A DNA stretch of 64,000 nt from Knoellia sp. p5-6-4 (GTDB lineage: Bacteria; Actinomycetota; Actinomycetes; Actinomycetales; Dermatophilaceae), in NCBI RefSeq assembly GCF_029222705.1, contig NZ_JARGZF010000002.1:620001-684000 (forward strand), given 5' to 3'. Under the pieces are notes generated by a model. The model did not search any database, was not told where the DNA came from, and worked only from the letters and a program-made list of their open reading frames with translations. Both the position numbers and the translations under genes were made by a program. How positions within the stretch are numbered: position 1 is the stretch's first letter; each line of letters opens with the position of its first letter. Shown here in pieces: positions 16,072 through 25,004 of this stretch.

Positions 16072-17010
16072 ATGACGTTGAGCTTGGTGCTGGACCAGTT
16101 CGTGGAGACCATCTCCGCGGTGACACCCGAGAGCGCGTGGGAGTGGTTCTCCGGCTGGCCCCTGATGGTGCTGGTGACCCTGCTCGCGGCCGTGGTGCTG
16201 CGGTGGCTGTTGAACCGCTCGATCGACCGGGTCGTCAACGTCACGCTGGCCAAGGCCGACGCCCGGCGGGAGAAGCAGGGCGGCCGTGCCAGCCGGGTGC
16301 TCAGCAACGCCACGGGCATCGCGCACGAGCGTCACCGCCAGCGCACCCTGACCATGGGGTCGCTGCTGCGCAACATCGTCACCATCGCCATCGCGATCCT
16401 CACGACCCTGACGATCCTGTCGACGGTCGGTGTCGACCTCGCCCCGCTGCTCGCCACCGCCGGTGTCGGTGGTGTGGCCCTCGGCTTCGGCGCGCAGAGC
16501 CTCGTGAAGGACTTCCTCTCCGGGATCTTCATGATCCTCGAGGACCAGTACGGCGTCGGTGACATCGTCGACACCGGTGAGGCCATCGGCACCGTGGAGG
16601 AGGTCTCGCTGCGGGTGACGCGGCTGCGCGACCCCAGCGGCGTCGTCTGGTACGTCCGCAACGGCGAGATCATCCGGATCGGCAACAAGAGCCAGGGCTG
16701 GTCGACCGCGCTCGTCGACATCCCGGTCTCCTACGCGGAGAACCTCGAGAAGGTCATCCCGCTGATCCGCGAAGTCGTGCACCGCCTCGACGAGGAGCCC
16801 GCGTGGAAGGACATGCTCCTCGAGGAGCCGCAGGTGCTCGGTGTCGAGTCCGTCAGCGGCACGGCCGTCACGATCCGAGTGCTGGCCAAGACCGCCCCTG
16901 AGCAGCAGTACGGCGTCTCCCGCGAGATCCGCGAGCGCGTCAAGGCAGCCTTCGACGCGGCCGGGGTGCAGGGGCCGCCGCTGACGCCGTTCGGACCTGC
17001 CGGGCGGTGA
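16072..17010 (+). CDS. Small-conductance mechanosensitive channel (MscS family)
   Basis: 312 aa from ATG 16072, chosen because AACAAT lies 7 nt upstream as a leaderless -10; ATGs at 16054 and 16063 are in frame. There are two upstream transmembrane segments (about 20-45 and 100-125), and the pore helix TM3 is LAPLLATAGVGGVALGFGAQSLVKDFLSG with the Gly/Ala pattern of MscS. The beta domain (VGDIVDTGEAIGTVEEVSLRVTRLRD) and a cytosolic cage domain follow. It releases solutes on hypo-osmotic shock. It is 16 bp upstream of glbO in the same direction. Confidence 0.9.
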   Translation: MTLSLVLDQFVETISAVTPESAWEWFSGWPLMVLVTLLAAVVLRWLLNRSIDRVVNVTLAKADARREKQGGRASRVLSNATGIAHERHRQRTLTMGSLLRNIVTIAIAILTTLTILSTVGVDLAPLLATAGVGGVALGFGAQSLVKDFLSGIFMILEDQYGVGDIVDTGEAIGTVEEVSLRVTRLRDPSGVVWYVRNGEIIRIGNKSQGWSTALVDIPVSYAENLEKVIPLIREVVHRLDEEPAWKDMLLEEPQVLGVESVSGTAVTIRVLAKTAPEQQYGVSREIRERVKAAFDAAGVQGPPLTPFGPAGR

Positions 17011-17026
17011 GTGAGAGACTGTCCCG

Positions 17027-17422
17027 GTGATTCCAGCGGGGCAGCAGCAGAGCTTCTACGACCAGGTCGGCGGGCACCAGACCTTCCGCAGGCTGGTGCA
17101 CGAGTTCTACCGCGGGGTGGCCGGCGACCCCGACCTGCGGGCGCTCTACCCCGAGGAGGACCTCGGGCCCGCGGAGGACCGCCTGCGGATGTTCCTCGAG
17201 CAGTACTGGGGTGGCCCGACGACCTACTCCGAGCAGCGGGGCCACCCGCGGCTGCGGATGCGGCACGTGCCCTTCAAGGTCACGCCGACCCAGCGCGACC
17301 GATGGCTGCTGCACATGATGGCCGCCGTCGACACCCTCGGCCTCGCCCCGGCCGACGACCTCCTGCTGCGCGACTACCTCGAGCGGGCCGCCCACTCGCT
17401 CGTCAACGCCTTCGAGGACTGA
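17027..17422 (+). CDS. glbO: Group II truncated haemoglobin
   Basis: 131 aa. [34 protein letters not shown] is the typical trHbO N-terminus. [28 protein letters not shown] carries the group II features: YW dyad region, the Tyr for the CD site and the proximal-His region RMRH. GAGACT (17015-17020) lies 6 nt before the GTG. It binds O2 or NO and may act in redox or NO protection. Close behind mscS, possibly co-transcribed. Confidence 0.93.
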   Translation: MIPAGQQQSFYDQVGGHQTFRRLVHEFYRGVAGDPDLRALYPEEDLGPAEDRLRMFLEQYWGGPTTYSEQRGHPRLRMRHVPFKVTPTQRDRWLLHMMAAVDTLGLAPADDLLLRDYLERAAHSLVNAFED

Positions 17423-17458
17423 CGGCACCGTCTTTCGTCACGCCTCGCGCTCGACCCG

Positions 17459-17532
17459 GCAGAGGTTGCTGCCCCAGGGGTATGCAGCAACGTGGGTCGG
17501 CCGCAGCAACTCGTGCTAGCAGAGGTTGCTGC
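17459..17532. promoter_or_regulatory. Four-copy TTGCTGC/GCAGCAA repeat cluster ahead of the alpha-glucosidase gene
   Basis: A 14-nt sequence GCAGAGGTTGCTGC occurs at 17459-17472 and again at 17519-17532, exactly 60 bp apart. Between them the inverted heptamer GCAGCAA occurs at 17484-17490 and 17503-17509. The four half-sites could bind a regulator or form hairpins; which is not decidable from sequence alone. Confidence 0.5.
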
Positions 17533-17563
17533 ACGTCACGACCATGTGAAATTTCTTGCTTGA

Positions 17564-17581
17564 TTCGCAAGACTTTGCGAA
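17564..17581. promoter_or_regulatory. Palindromic operator candidate TTCGCAA-GACT-TTGCGAA
   Basis: Perfect 7+4+7 inverted repeat, overlapped by CTTGC/GCAAG (17555-17559/17567-17571), 43 bp before the alpha-glucosidase start. LacI-family sugar regulators of actinobacteria use palindromes of this kind near maltose and alpha-glucosidase genes. No LacI gene is adjacent. Confidence 0.55.
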
Positions 17582-17624
17582 ATGGAGTTCACTCCGCGCG
17601 CCAACTCGTGGATCATGGTGGCCC

Positions 17625-19331
17625 GTGACCGACGTTCTCGACTCCCCCGCCCGCACCGCTGAGCTGCTGCACGCGCCGGACTCCCCCGACGCCGCGTGGT
17701 GGCGCAGCGCCGTCATCTACCAGATCTACCCGCGGTCCTGGGCCGACGGCAACGGCGACGGCATCGGCGACCTGCCCGGCGTGACAGCGCGCCTGCCGTA
17801 CCTCAAGGCGCTCGGTGTCGACGCGGTGTGGTTCTCCCCGTTCTACCGCTCCCCGCAGGCCGACGCCGGCTACGACGTGGCCGACTACCGCGACATCGAC
17901 CCGCTCTTCGGCACCCTCGAGGACGCCGACGCCATGCTGGCCGCCGCCCGCGAGCTGGGCCTGAAGGTGATCGTCGACCTCGTGCCCAACCACTCCTCCG
18001 ACGAGCACGAGTGGTTCCGGGCCGCGCTGGCCGCCGGCCCGGGCAGCCCCGAGCGCGAGCGCTACATGTTCCGCGACGGCCAGGGCGAGGACGGCAGCGA
18101 GCCGCCGAACGACTGGCACTCGGTCTTCGGCGGGTCGGCCTGGACCCGCGTCGAGGACGGCCAGTGGTACCTGCACCTGTTCGACTCCAAGCAGCCGGAC
18201 TTCAACTGGGAGCACCCCGAGGTGCGCGCCGAGTTCGAGTCGATCCTGCGCTTCTGGCTCGACCGCGGCGTCGACGGCTTCCGCGTCGACGTGGCGCACG
18301 GCCTCATCAAGGAGCAGGGCCTGCCGCACTGGAGCGCCGACCTGCACCTGCTCGACGAGGGCCGCCACGGCGCCGACTCCCCCAAGCCCCCGATGTGGGA
18401 CCAGGACGGCGTCCACGAGATCTACCGCCGATGGCGCGAGATCCTCAACTCCTACGGCCAGCCCGACCGCATCCTGTGCGCCGAGGCCTGGGTGGAGCCG
18501 CAGGAGCGCGCGGTGATGTACGTCCGCAGCGACGAGATGCACCAGGCGTTCAACTTCGACTTCCTCGGCACCGCCTGGCGTGCCGACGACCTGCGTGCGG
18601 TCATCGCGTCGTCGCTGCAGGCCGCGGACTCCGTGGGCGCGCCGAGCACCTGGGTGCTGTCTAACCACGACGTCGTGCGCCACGCCTCGCGCCTCGGCCT
18701 GCCGGTCGGCAGCAAGCGCCCCAACGGCATCAGCGCCGCCGACCCGCAGCCCGACCGCGAGCTCGGCCTGAAGCGCGCCCGCGCTGCGACCACCCTGATG
18801 CTCGGCCTCCCCGGCGGCGCCTACCTCTACCAGGGCGAGGAGCTCGGCCTGCCGGACTCCACCGACATGCCGCACGAGTACCGGCAGGACCCGGCCTTCC
18901 ACCGCACCGGCGGTGAGGAGATCGGCCGGGACGGGTGCCGGGTGCCGATGCCGTGGCAGGGCGACGCCCCGTCCTTCGGCTTCGGCCCCTCGGAGAGCAC
19001 CTGGCTCCCCCAGCCCGCGGTCTACGGCGAGTACGCCGTCGACCAGCAGGAGGGCGTTGCCGGCTCCACGCTCGAGCTCTACCGCCAGCTGCTCACCACC
19101 CGTCGGCAGCGTTCGCTCGGCACCGGTGGGCTGCGCTTCGTCGAGGGCTTCGGTGACGACGTGGTGGCCCTCGAGAACACCGGCGCCGGTGACGGCTCCA
19201 CCCTGGTGCTGGCCAACCTCGGCGACGCAGCGGTGGCCCTGCCCGAGGGTGCCCGCGTGCTGGTCGCCTCCGGCCCGCTGGACGCCGACGGCCGCGTGCC
19301 CGCCGACACAGCGGTGTGGGCGGCGCTCTGA
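17625..19331 (+). CDS. GH13 alpha-glucosidase (oligo-1,6/maltase type)
   Basis: 568 aa from GTG 17625. VIYQIYPRSWADGNGDGIGDLPG is the family start. Conserved regions are DLVPNHSSDEH (about 118), GFRVDVAHG with the nucleophile Asp (about 223), CAEAWVE with the acid/base Glu (about 287) and LSNHDVVRH with the third Asp (about 348). MPHEYRQDPAFHRTGG is common in actinobacterial AglA-type enzymes. It hydrolyses terminal alpha-glucosidic bonds of malto-oligosaccharides in the cytosol. Candidate operators lie upstream. The sugar supply may connect to the glycogen/trehalose operon further on, but they are not linked. Confidence 0.92.
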   Translation: MTDVLDSPARTAELLHAPDSPDAAWWRSAVIYQIYPRSWADGNGDGIGDLPGVTARLPYLKALGVDAVWFSPFYRSPQADAGYDVADYRDIDPLFGTLEDADAMLAAARELGLKVIVDLVPNHSSDEHEWFRAALAAGPGSPERERYMFRDGQGEDGSEPPNDWHSVFGGSAWTRVEDGQWYLHLFDSKQPDFNWEHPEVRAEFESILRFWLDRGVDGFRVDVAHGLIKEQGLPHWSADLHLLDEGRHGADSPKPPMWDQDGVHEIYRRWREILNSYGQPDRILCAEAWVEPQERAVMYVRSDEMHQAFNFDFLGTAWRADDLRAVIASSLQAADSVGAPSTWVLSNHDVVRHASRLGLPVGSKRPNGISAADPQPDRELGLKRARAATTLMLGLPGGAYLYQGEELGLPDSTDMPHEYRQDPAFHRTGGEEIGRDGCRVPMPWQGDAPSFGFGPSESTWLPQPAVYGEYAVDQQEGVAGSTLELYRQLLTTRRQRSLGTGGLRFVEGFGDDVVALENTGAGDGSTLVLANLGDAAVALPEGARVLVASGPLDADGRVPADTAVWAAL

Positions 19332-19399
19332 CCCACCCGCCCCCGGCGCACCGGCACCGCTGACGAGAACGTCGGCGGCTCCCACGGCAGACTGAAGCC

Positions 19400-20194
19400 G
19401 TGAGAGCCGCCGACTTCCCGTACCTGGACGCGAGCACCCCGATCGGCCTCGCCCACCGCGGCGGCGCCCTGCACGCCGACAACCTCGACCTCGAGAACAC
19501 CCTGGCCGCGTTCCGCACCGCGGTCCGGCTCGGCTACCGCTACCTCGAGACCGACGTGCACGCCACCGCGGACGGTCACCTGCTGGCGTTCCACGACACG
19601 CACCTCGACCGGGTCACCGACGCCTCCGGCGCCGTCGCCGACCTGCCGTATGCCGCGGTGCGCGAGGCCCGCATCAACGGCACCGAGGAGATCCCCCTCC
19701 TCGCCCACCTGCTCGAGGAGTTCCCCGACGCCCGGGTCAACATCGACGTCAAGGCCCCCGGTGCGGTCGAGCCGCTCGTGCGCACCATCCGCGAGCACGA
19801 CGCGGTCGACCGGGTGTGCGTCGGGTCGTTCTCCGAGCGCCGGCTGCGCGCCGTCCGCCGCGCCCTCGGGCCCCGGCTGGCGACGGCCGCCGGGCAGGTC
19901 GGGGTGGCCGCACTCCGCTTCGGTCCTGGGGTGCTCACGCGGTGGCTGCGGACACCGTCCCCGGTGCTGCAGATCCCGCCGCAGCACACGGTGGCGGGCC
20001 GTCGGGTCACCCTCGTGACCCGGGGCCTGGTGGATCGGGTGCACCGCCACGGCAAGCATCTGCACGTGTGGACCATCGACGACCGCGAGGAGATGCACCG
20101 CCTCCTCGACCTCGGGGTCGACGGCATCGTCTCCGACCGCATCGACACCCTCGCGGAGGTCCTCACCGAACGGGGCGGCACGCTGGCGGGGTGA
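19400..20194 (+). CDS. Glycerophosphodiester phosphodiesterase
   Basis: 264 aa. TIM-barrel GDPD with GLAHRGGALHADNLDLENTLAAF (catalytic His-Arg and metal Glu-Asn), LETDVHATADGHLLAFHD (Glu, Asp and catalytic His), VNIDVKAPG and the C-terminal VWTIDDREEM...GVDGIVSDRID. Hydrolyses glycerophosphodiesters to glycerol-3-phosphate and an alcohol. No signal peptide, so cytosolic. The start GTG follows CAGACT (19388-19393) by 6 nt, a leaderless layout that fixes the start. Confidence 0.92.
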   Translation: MRAADFPYLDASTPIGLAHRGGALHADNLDLENTLAAFRTAVRLGYRYLETDVHATADGHLLAFHDTHLDRVTDASGAVADLPYAAVREARINGTEEIPLLAHLLEEFPDARVNIDVKAPGAVEPLVRTIREHDAVDRVCVGSFSERRLRAVRRALGPRLATAAGQVGVAALRFGPGVLTRWLRTPSPVLQIPPQHTVAGRRVTLVTRGLVDRVHRHGKHLHVWTIDDREEMHRLLDLGVDGIVSDRIDTLAEVLTERGGTLAG

Positions 20195-20404
20195 AACCAC
20201 GGCCACATCGGGCAGCCGCAGGTCACGGGGACCAAAGACCTGACTTCAGGGAAATCCGCGAAAATGCCTGCGCGCCTACGTGACATCACCGTAATGTCGA
20301 CGTCATCGACGGCCCCTGACCCCGGCCGCATCCTTACTCGTGGCGCTGCTCTGGACCGCACGGTGGCCCTGCCTCTACCCGGTGACCCCCACGTGGAGCA
20401 GCGC

Positions 20405-20725
20405 ATGATCAACACGACCACGACCCCTCTCACCGCCGACCTGACCGACCTGGCGAGCGCGTCGGTGCGCGAGCTCCTCGGCATGCTGACGCACATCGAG
20501 GACAGCCTGCGGTCGACGCCGTTCCTCGTCTCGGACGGGCAGGCCATGGTGGTCAACCCCGAGGTGGCACCGCTGCTGTCGCGGCAGCGGTCGGTCGTGG
20601 CCCAGCTGCGCACCCGGCGGGCGACGTGGCGCGGGGGTCCCGGCCCAGCCGCTCGGGTGGGCGGGGCGACCCTCGCAGCAGCGAGATCGGCCTCGGCGTC
20701 GTGGCCGCGCCCGCCCTGGACGTAG
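20405..20725 (+). CDS. Small hypothetical protein
   Basis: 106 aa from ATG 20405, which has GGAG with 7 nt spacing; the frame is open further upstream to 20264. The N-terminal 80 residues look protein-like, with an acidic helix LTDLASASVRELLGMLTHIED and then RSVVAQLRTRRATWRGG. The last 25 residues are low-complexity Ala/Ser/Pro, so a frameshift near the end is possible. No family recognised. The preceding 210 bp contain GACAT/ATGTC as a short inverted repeat near 20281-20297. Confidence 0.5.
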   Translation: MINTTTTPLTADLTDLASASVRELLGMLTHIEDSLRSTPFLVSDGQAMVVNPEVAPLLSRQRSVVAQLRTRRATWRGGPGPAARVGGATLAAARSASASWPRPPWT

Positions 20726-20752
20726 GAGCAGAGCCCGCTTCTCGGGCGGCGC

Positions 20753-21454
20753 CTACGGACGCAGCCCCTCGGAGACCACCTGCTGGGCCACCGTGCGGAG
20801 CACGAGGTTGCGGTCGCGCGCGTAGCGCCGGATCCGGGCGAACGCCTCGTCGACGGTGATGCCCTCCGCGGCGGCCACCATGCCCTTGGCCTGCTCGATG
20901 ACCACCCGGCTGTCCAACGCGGTCTGCAGCTGCTCGGCGAGCTGCTCCTGCTGGCGCAGCTTCGAGGCGTTGACGAGGTAGCCGGTCGCCATGTCGGCGA
21001 GGGCGGCGGCGGCGGCCACGTCCTCCTCGGGCCACTCCCGGGGCTCGCCGGCATACAGGCTCAAGGCGCCGACGCTCCACTCCCCCAGCCGCATCGGCAC
21101 CGCGGCCACCGCGCGCAGGCCGAGCCGCTCCGCCGCCTCGGGGACACCCTCCCAGCCGGGCACCTGCTCACGAAGGTCCGTCACCGTGACCGCCGTCCCA
21201 GTGCGGTGGGCGTCCCAGGTCGGACCGGCCTCCAGCTGCTCCTGCAACCGCTCGAGGTCGGCCACGGCGTTGGGCAGCGCGCTCGCCAGGGTGAGGTGGC
21301 CGTCGACCGCGAGCGCCACCCCGCTGCCGGTGAGGCTGAGCACCGCGGTCACCCGGTCGGTGAGCTCCTCGAGCATCGTCTGCGTGTCGTAGGGCGTCAG
21401 CAGGGTGTGCGTGAAGGCGGAGAGCGTCTGGACGAACAGGGGGTGGTCGTACAC
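20753..21454 (-). CDS. GAF-ANTAR domain regulator (RNA-binding antiterminator type)
   Basis: 233 aa. GAF sensor domain at about residues 10-165, with SLTGSGVALAVDGHLTLAS, AVAAVPMRLGEWSVGALSLYAG and EEDVAAAAALADMATGYL. The C-terminal ANTAR domain (about 175-233) has ALDSRVVIEQAKGMVAAAEGITVDEAF with the RNA-contacting three-helix pattern. ANTAR proteins bind dual hairpins in nascent mRNA to prevent termination. The signal bound by the GAF domain is unknown. It is convergent with the small hypothetical gene and monocistronic. Confidence 0.9.
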   Translation of the reverse strand: MYDHPLFVQTLSAFTHTLLTPYDTQTMLEELTDRVTAVLSLTGSGVALAVDGHLTLASALPNAVADLERLQEQLEAGPTWDAHRTGTAVTVTDLREQVPGWEGVPEAAERLGLRAVAAVPMRLGEWSVGALSLYAGEPREWPEEDVAAAAALADMATGYLVNASKLRQQEQLAEQLQTALDSRVVIEQAKGMVAAAEGITVDEAFARIRRYARDRNLVLRTVAQQVVSEGLRP

Positions 21455-21565
21455 CGCCTCGCCACCTCCTCACCCAGGTGCGGGGCCTCGCCCCGAGAGG
21501 AGCAGTATCGCGCAGGCGGCGCGCCCGTGCCGCCGGTTCGGGGCAACCCCGGGGCAGGGTGGGGC

Positions 21566-22204
21566 TCAGCGCACGAGGACGTGCCCGACCGGCGTGGACA
21601 GCCGTGTCCAGCGACCGTGCGCGAACACCGTGACCTCGGCGCCGGCCGGCGTGAACCCCAGCACGTATGCCGCGAAGGCACCGCCCGCCGGGAAGGGCGG
21701 CACGGTGGTGGTGCTGCGCTGCCAGACCCGCTGACGCAGCGCAGCCACCGCGTGGCCGCCGGCCTGCTGCGGGGTGCCCTGCGCCACCTCCTCGATCCCC
21801 TCGCGCGCGGCCTCGTTGACCACGTCGGCGGCGAGGCTGCCGACCCGCTCCCAGCCGCCGCGCGGTGGGGCCACCGCCGCCCACGGTGCGCGCACGCTCA
21901 CCGGTGGCACGGCGAGCGCTGGCCGTCCGGGGTCGGTGTCGCGACGGGCCAGCCGGTCGGAGACCGCTGCCAGGGACACGATCACGTCGACGGCGGAGTC
22001 CTCGGCCAGCGGCATGGTGCGCAGGCCGATGACGGCGCCCTCCGCCAGCAGCCCGGTCCCGGGCAGCACGCCGACGTAGGCGGCGAGGGTGCGGCCGTTC
22101 GCCTGCAACCTGATGGCACCCTCGGGGTCCACGGACTTCGCCCGCGCCACCAGTGTGCCGAGGTCGGCGAGAGCCTCGGCGTCGGGGAACCGCAGGTCGG
22201 TCAT
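21566..22204 (-). CDS. Hypothetical protein coupled to a thioesterase
   Basis: 212 aa starting MTDLRFPDAEALADLGTLVARA. No signal peptide. It contains beta-rich stretches such as GAIRLQANGRTLAAYVGVL and ends AGAEVTVFAHGRWTRLSTPVGHVLV. Similar unnamed proteins are common downstream of 4HBT thioesterases in actinobacteria, but I cannot name a function. Its ATG overlaps the thioesterase stop by four bases (ATGA), so it is translated from the same message. Confidence 0.7.
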   Translation of the reverse strand: MTDLRFPDAEALADLGTLVARAKSVDPEGAIRLQANGRTLAAYVGVLPGTGLLAEGAVIGLRTMPLAEDSAVDVIVSLAAVSDRLARRDTDPGRPALAVPPVSVRAPWAAVAPPRGGWERVGSLAADVVNEAAREGIEEVAQGTPQQAGGHAVAALRQRVWQRSTTTVPPFPAGGAFAAYVLGFTPAGAEVTVFAHGRWTRLSTPVGHVLVR

Positions 22205-22659
22205 CGACGGCGCCAGCGGAACGGCACCGGCTCGCCCTCGTGCCGCTGCAGGGTGGCCTTCTCCGCCTCCGCCAGCCGCCGCGGCTTGCCGTCGGTGAAG
22301 CTGTACAGCACCAGGGTCGTCTCGGCCCGGGCGTAGAGCGCCTCGCCGACCCCCGCCGGGTCGCGGACCTCGTACGCGAGGTCGAAGGAGGCGCCGCCGA
22401 TGCGGGTGGCCCACATGTCCACGGCGATCGGGGCGTGCCGGAACTTCAGGGGGGCGAGGTACTCGATCTCGTGGCGCGCGACGAGGACTCCCTGGTCGAG
22501 CACCGAACGCTCGTCGCCGAACCACTCCTGGAACCCGATGACCCGCGCGTCCTCGAGCAGGCGCAGGAACTGCACGTTGTTGACGTGTCCGTAGGCGTCC
22601 ATGTCGCTCCAGCGCAGCGGGACGTCGGCGCTGTATCGCTCCGCTCTCACGTTGGCCAT
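22201..22659 (-). CDS. Acyl-CoA thioesterase, hotdog fold (4HBT/YbgC type)
   Basis: 152 aa from ATG 22659; GGAGG lies 9 nt upstream, whereas the in-frame ATG at 22668 directly abuts it. The 4HBT motif RWSDMDAYGHVNNVQFLRLLEDAR carries the Asp and the helix typical of the family, and IEYLAPLKFRHAPIAVDMW is the central strand. Hydrolyses acyl-CoA thioesters; chain-length preference is not visible. Coupled to the hypothetical gene downstream, divergent from recQ. Confidence 0.88.
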   Translation of the reverse strand: MANVRAERYSADVPLRWSDMDAYGHVNNVQFLRLLEDARVIGFQEWFGDERSVLDQGVLVARHEIEYLAPLKFRHAPIAVDMWATRIGGASFDLAYEVRDPAGVGEALYARAETTLVLYSFTDGKPRRLAEAEKATLQRHEGEPVPFRWRRR

Positions 22660-22765
22660 GCGGGCCATCCTCCCATCCCGGCTTCGCCGCCTCGGGTCGA
22701 GGCTGTCCACAGGTCCCGGGGGTGCGGGGCCCGCTCTGTCGGCCACGCGGCATACGGTGGTGCGC

Positions 22766-24883
22766 ATGTCTGCCACCACCGCAAGCACTGGCCTCACCGA
22801 GGAGGCGACCACCGTCCTGCGGCGCCTCGTCGGCCGCGAGGACGCCGCCTTCCGCGACGGCCAGCTCGAGGCCGTGGAGGCGCTCGTGGGGTCGCGCCAG
22901 CGGGTGCTGGTGGTGCAGCGCACCGGGTGGGGCAAGTCGGCGGTGTACTTCGTGTCGACCGCCCTGCGCCGGGCCCAGGGCGCCGGGCCCACCGTGATCG
23001 TCTCGCCCCTTCTGGCGCTCATGCGTGACCAGATCGGGGCGGCGCAGCGCGCCGGCATCCGCGCGGTGTCGATGAACTCGGCCAACGCCGAGGAGTGGGG
23101 CCGGGTCAGCGCGGCACTGGCCGCCGACGAGGTCGACGTCCTGCTGGTCAGCCCCGAGCGGCTCAACAACCCGCGCTTCCGCGACGAGCAGCTGCCCGAC
23201 CTCGCGCGCCGGTGCGGCCTGCTGGTGGTCGACGAGGCCCACTGCGTCAGCGACTGGGGCCACGACTTCCGGCCCGACTACCGCCGCATCCGCGACCTGC
23301 TCACCACGCTTCCGGACCACACCCCCGTCCTGGCCACGACCGCCACCGCGAACGCCCGGGTCGTCACCGACGTCGTGGAGCAGCTGGGCGCGGGAGGCCA
23401 CGAGGTGCTCACGCTGCGCGGTGGGCTGGCGCGTGAGTCGCTGCGCCTCGGGGTGCTGCGCCAGACCTCGCCCGAGCAGCGGCTGGCCTGGCTGCTCGCC
23501 CACCTCGACGACCTGCCGGGCAGCGGCATCGTCTACTGCCTGACCGTCTCCGCGGCCGAGGACGTCGCGGCCGCCCTGCGGGAGGCGGGGCACGCCGTGC
23601 AGGCCTACACCGGCCGCACCGACCCGGCCGACCGCGAGCGCCTCGAGGCCGCGCTGCGCGACAACGAGGTGAAGGCCCTGGTCGCTACCAGCGCGCTCGG
23701 CATGGGCTTCGACAAGCCCGACCTCGGGTTCGTGCTGCACCTCGGCGCCCCCTCCTCCCCCGTTGCCTACTACCAGCAGGTGGGTCGCGCCGGTCGCGCG
23801 ACCGAGCGGGCCGACGTGCTGCTGCTGCCGGGGCCGGAGGACAAGGAGATCTGGGCGTACTTCGCGTCGGCCTCCATGCCGCGGCAGGACCAGGCCGACG
23901 CGGTGCTCAAGGCGCTGGCGGAGTCGTCACGGCCGCTGTCGACCGTGGCGCTCGAGACCATCGTCGACGTGCGCCGCACCCGGCTCGAGCTGCTGCTGAA
24001 GGTGCTCGACGTCGACGGCGCCGTGCAGCGCGTGTCGGGCGGTTGGACGGCGACCGGACAGCCCTGGGCCTATGACGCGGAGCGCTACGCGCGGGTCAGC
24101 GAGGCACGCCGGCGCGAGCAGGGCCTCATGCTCGACTACGAGCGCACCACGCAGTGCCGCATGGCCTTCCTGCAGGAGTCGCTCGACGACGCCACCGCCG
24201 CGCCGTGCGACCGCTGCGACGCCTGTGCCGGACCGTGGTTCCCGACCGACATCCCCGAGACCGCGGTCGTCTCGGCGCGCGGGCGGCTGGAGCGCGCCGG
24301 GGTCGAGCTCGAGCCGCGGTCACAGTGGCCGAGCGGCATGGATCGCCTCGGCGTGCCACTGAAGGGGCGGATCCCCGCGACGGAGGCCATGGAGACCGGG
24401 CGGGCCCTCGCACGACTGACCGACCTCGGGTGGGGGCAGCGGCTGCGCGGACTCCTGCGGGAGGACGCCCCGGTCGACGCCGAGCTGCTCCGGGCGTGCG
24501 TGCCGGTGCTGCGCGACTGGGGCTGGGCGCAGCGGCCGGCAGCCGTCGTCGCGGTCCCCTCGCGCAGGCGGCCCCAGCTCGTGCTGTCCGCGGCCCGGGG
24601 CCTGGCCGAGATCGGCCGGCTGCCCTTCCTCGGCTCGCTCGACCTCGTCGCGGAGGGGCCGGTGGGCGAGGCCGGTGGCAACAGCGCCTTCCGGCTCGCC
24701 GGGGTGTGGGGCCGGCTCGCCGTGGGACCGGCGCTTGCCGAGGCGCTCTCGCAGGTGCCCGGGCCGGTGCTGCTCGTCGACGACGTCGCCTCCTCGCGCT
24801 GGACCCTCACGGTGGCGTCGCAGGCGCTGCGGGAGGCGGGCGCCGAGGGCGTGCTGCCCTTCGTCCTCGCCGTCGAGGGGTAG
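22766..24883 (+). CDS. recQ: RecQ-family DNA helicase with C-terminal phosphoribosyltransferase-like domain
   Basis: 705 aa. The start ATG follows TACGGT (22753-22758) by 7 nt. Helicase motifs: Q motif FRDGQLEAV, Walker A QRTGWGKSA, DEAH box VVDEAHCVSDWGHDFRPDY, motif III ATTATA, motif V ATSALGMGFDKPD, and motif VI QQVGRAGRA. Residues 464-487 hold four Cys (C...CDRCDAC) of the RecQ zinc site. The final 120 residues (about 560-705) end in VLLVDDVASSRWTLTVASQALREAGA, which resembles a PRPP-binding loop of type I phosphoribosyltransferases instead of an HRDC domain. A 3'-5' helicase in DNA repair; the tail's role is unknown. Confidence 0.9.
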   Translation: MSATTASTGLTEEATTVLRRLVGREDAAFRDGQLEAVEALVGSRQRVLVVQRTGWGKSAVYFVSTALRRAQGAGPTVIVSPLLALMRDQIGAAQRAGIRAVSMNSANAEEWGRVSAALAADEVDVLLVSPERLNNPRFRDEQLPDLARRCGLLVVDEAHCVSDWGHDFRPDYRRIRDLLTTLPDHTPVLATTATANARVVTDVVEQLGAGGHEVLTLRGGLARESLRLGVLRQTSPEQRLAWLLAHLDDLPGSGIVYCLTVSAAEDVAAALREAGHAVQAYTGRTDPADRERLEAALRDNEVKALVATSALGMGFDKPDLGFVLHLGAPSSPVAYYQQVGRAGRATERADVLLLPGPEDKEIWAYFASASMPRQDQADAVLKALAESSRPLSTVALETIVDVRRTRLELLLKVLDVDGAVQRVSGGWTATGQPWAYDAERYARVSEARRREQGLMLDYERTTQCRMAFLQESLDDATAAPCDRCDACAGPWFPTDIPETAVVSARGRLERAGVELEPRSQWPSGMDRLGVPLKGRIPATEAMETGRALARLTDLGWGQRLRGLLREDAPVDAELLRACVPVLRDWGWAQRPAAVVAVPSRRRPQLVLSAARGLAEIGRLPFLGSLDLVAEGPVGEAGGNSAFRLAGVWGRLAVGPALAEALSQVPGPVLLVDDVASSRWTLTVASQALREAGAEGVLPFVLAVEG

Positions 24884-24903
24884 CACCCAGGTCTGGCCCG
24901 CCG

Positions 24904-24983
24904 GCGGGCGCCGCGGGCGGGCGAGCACGAGCGGGCGCCCCGGGCGGGCGAGCACGAGCGGGCGCCCCGGGCGGGCGAGCACG
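24904..24983 (+). repeat. 27-bp minisatellite, three copies
   Basis: Period of 27 bp holds from 24904 to 24983 with one mismatch (24913). Each unit contains GGGCGGGCGAGCACGAGCG. It fills the gap between recQ and tesB. Nine codons per unit means either strand could be read through without a frameshift. Confidence 0.85.
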
Positions 24984-25004
24984 GGCACCGGCTATCGTCG
25001 CCGG

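Noticed and set aside
17613-19385. 590-codon frame antisense to the alpha-glucosidase
   Set aside because: Mirror of GH13 coding bias; no protein family seen.
24904-24983. CRISPR array
   Set aside because: Repeats are directly tandem with no unique spacers and no cas genes nearby.
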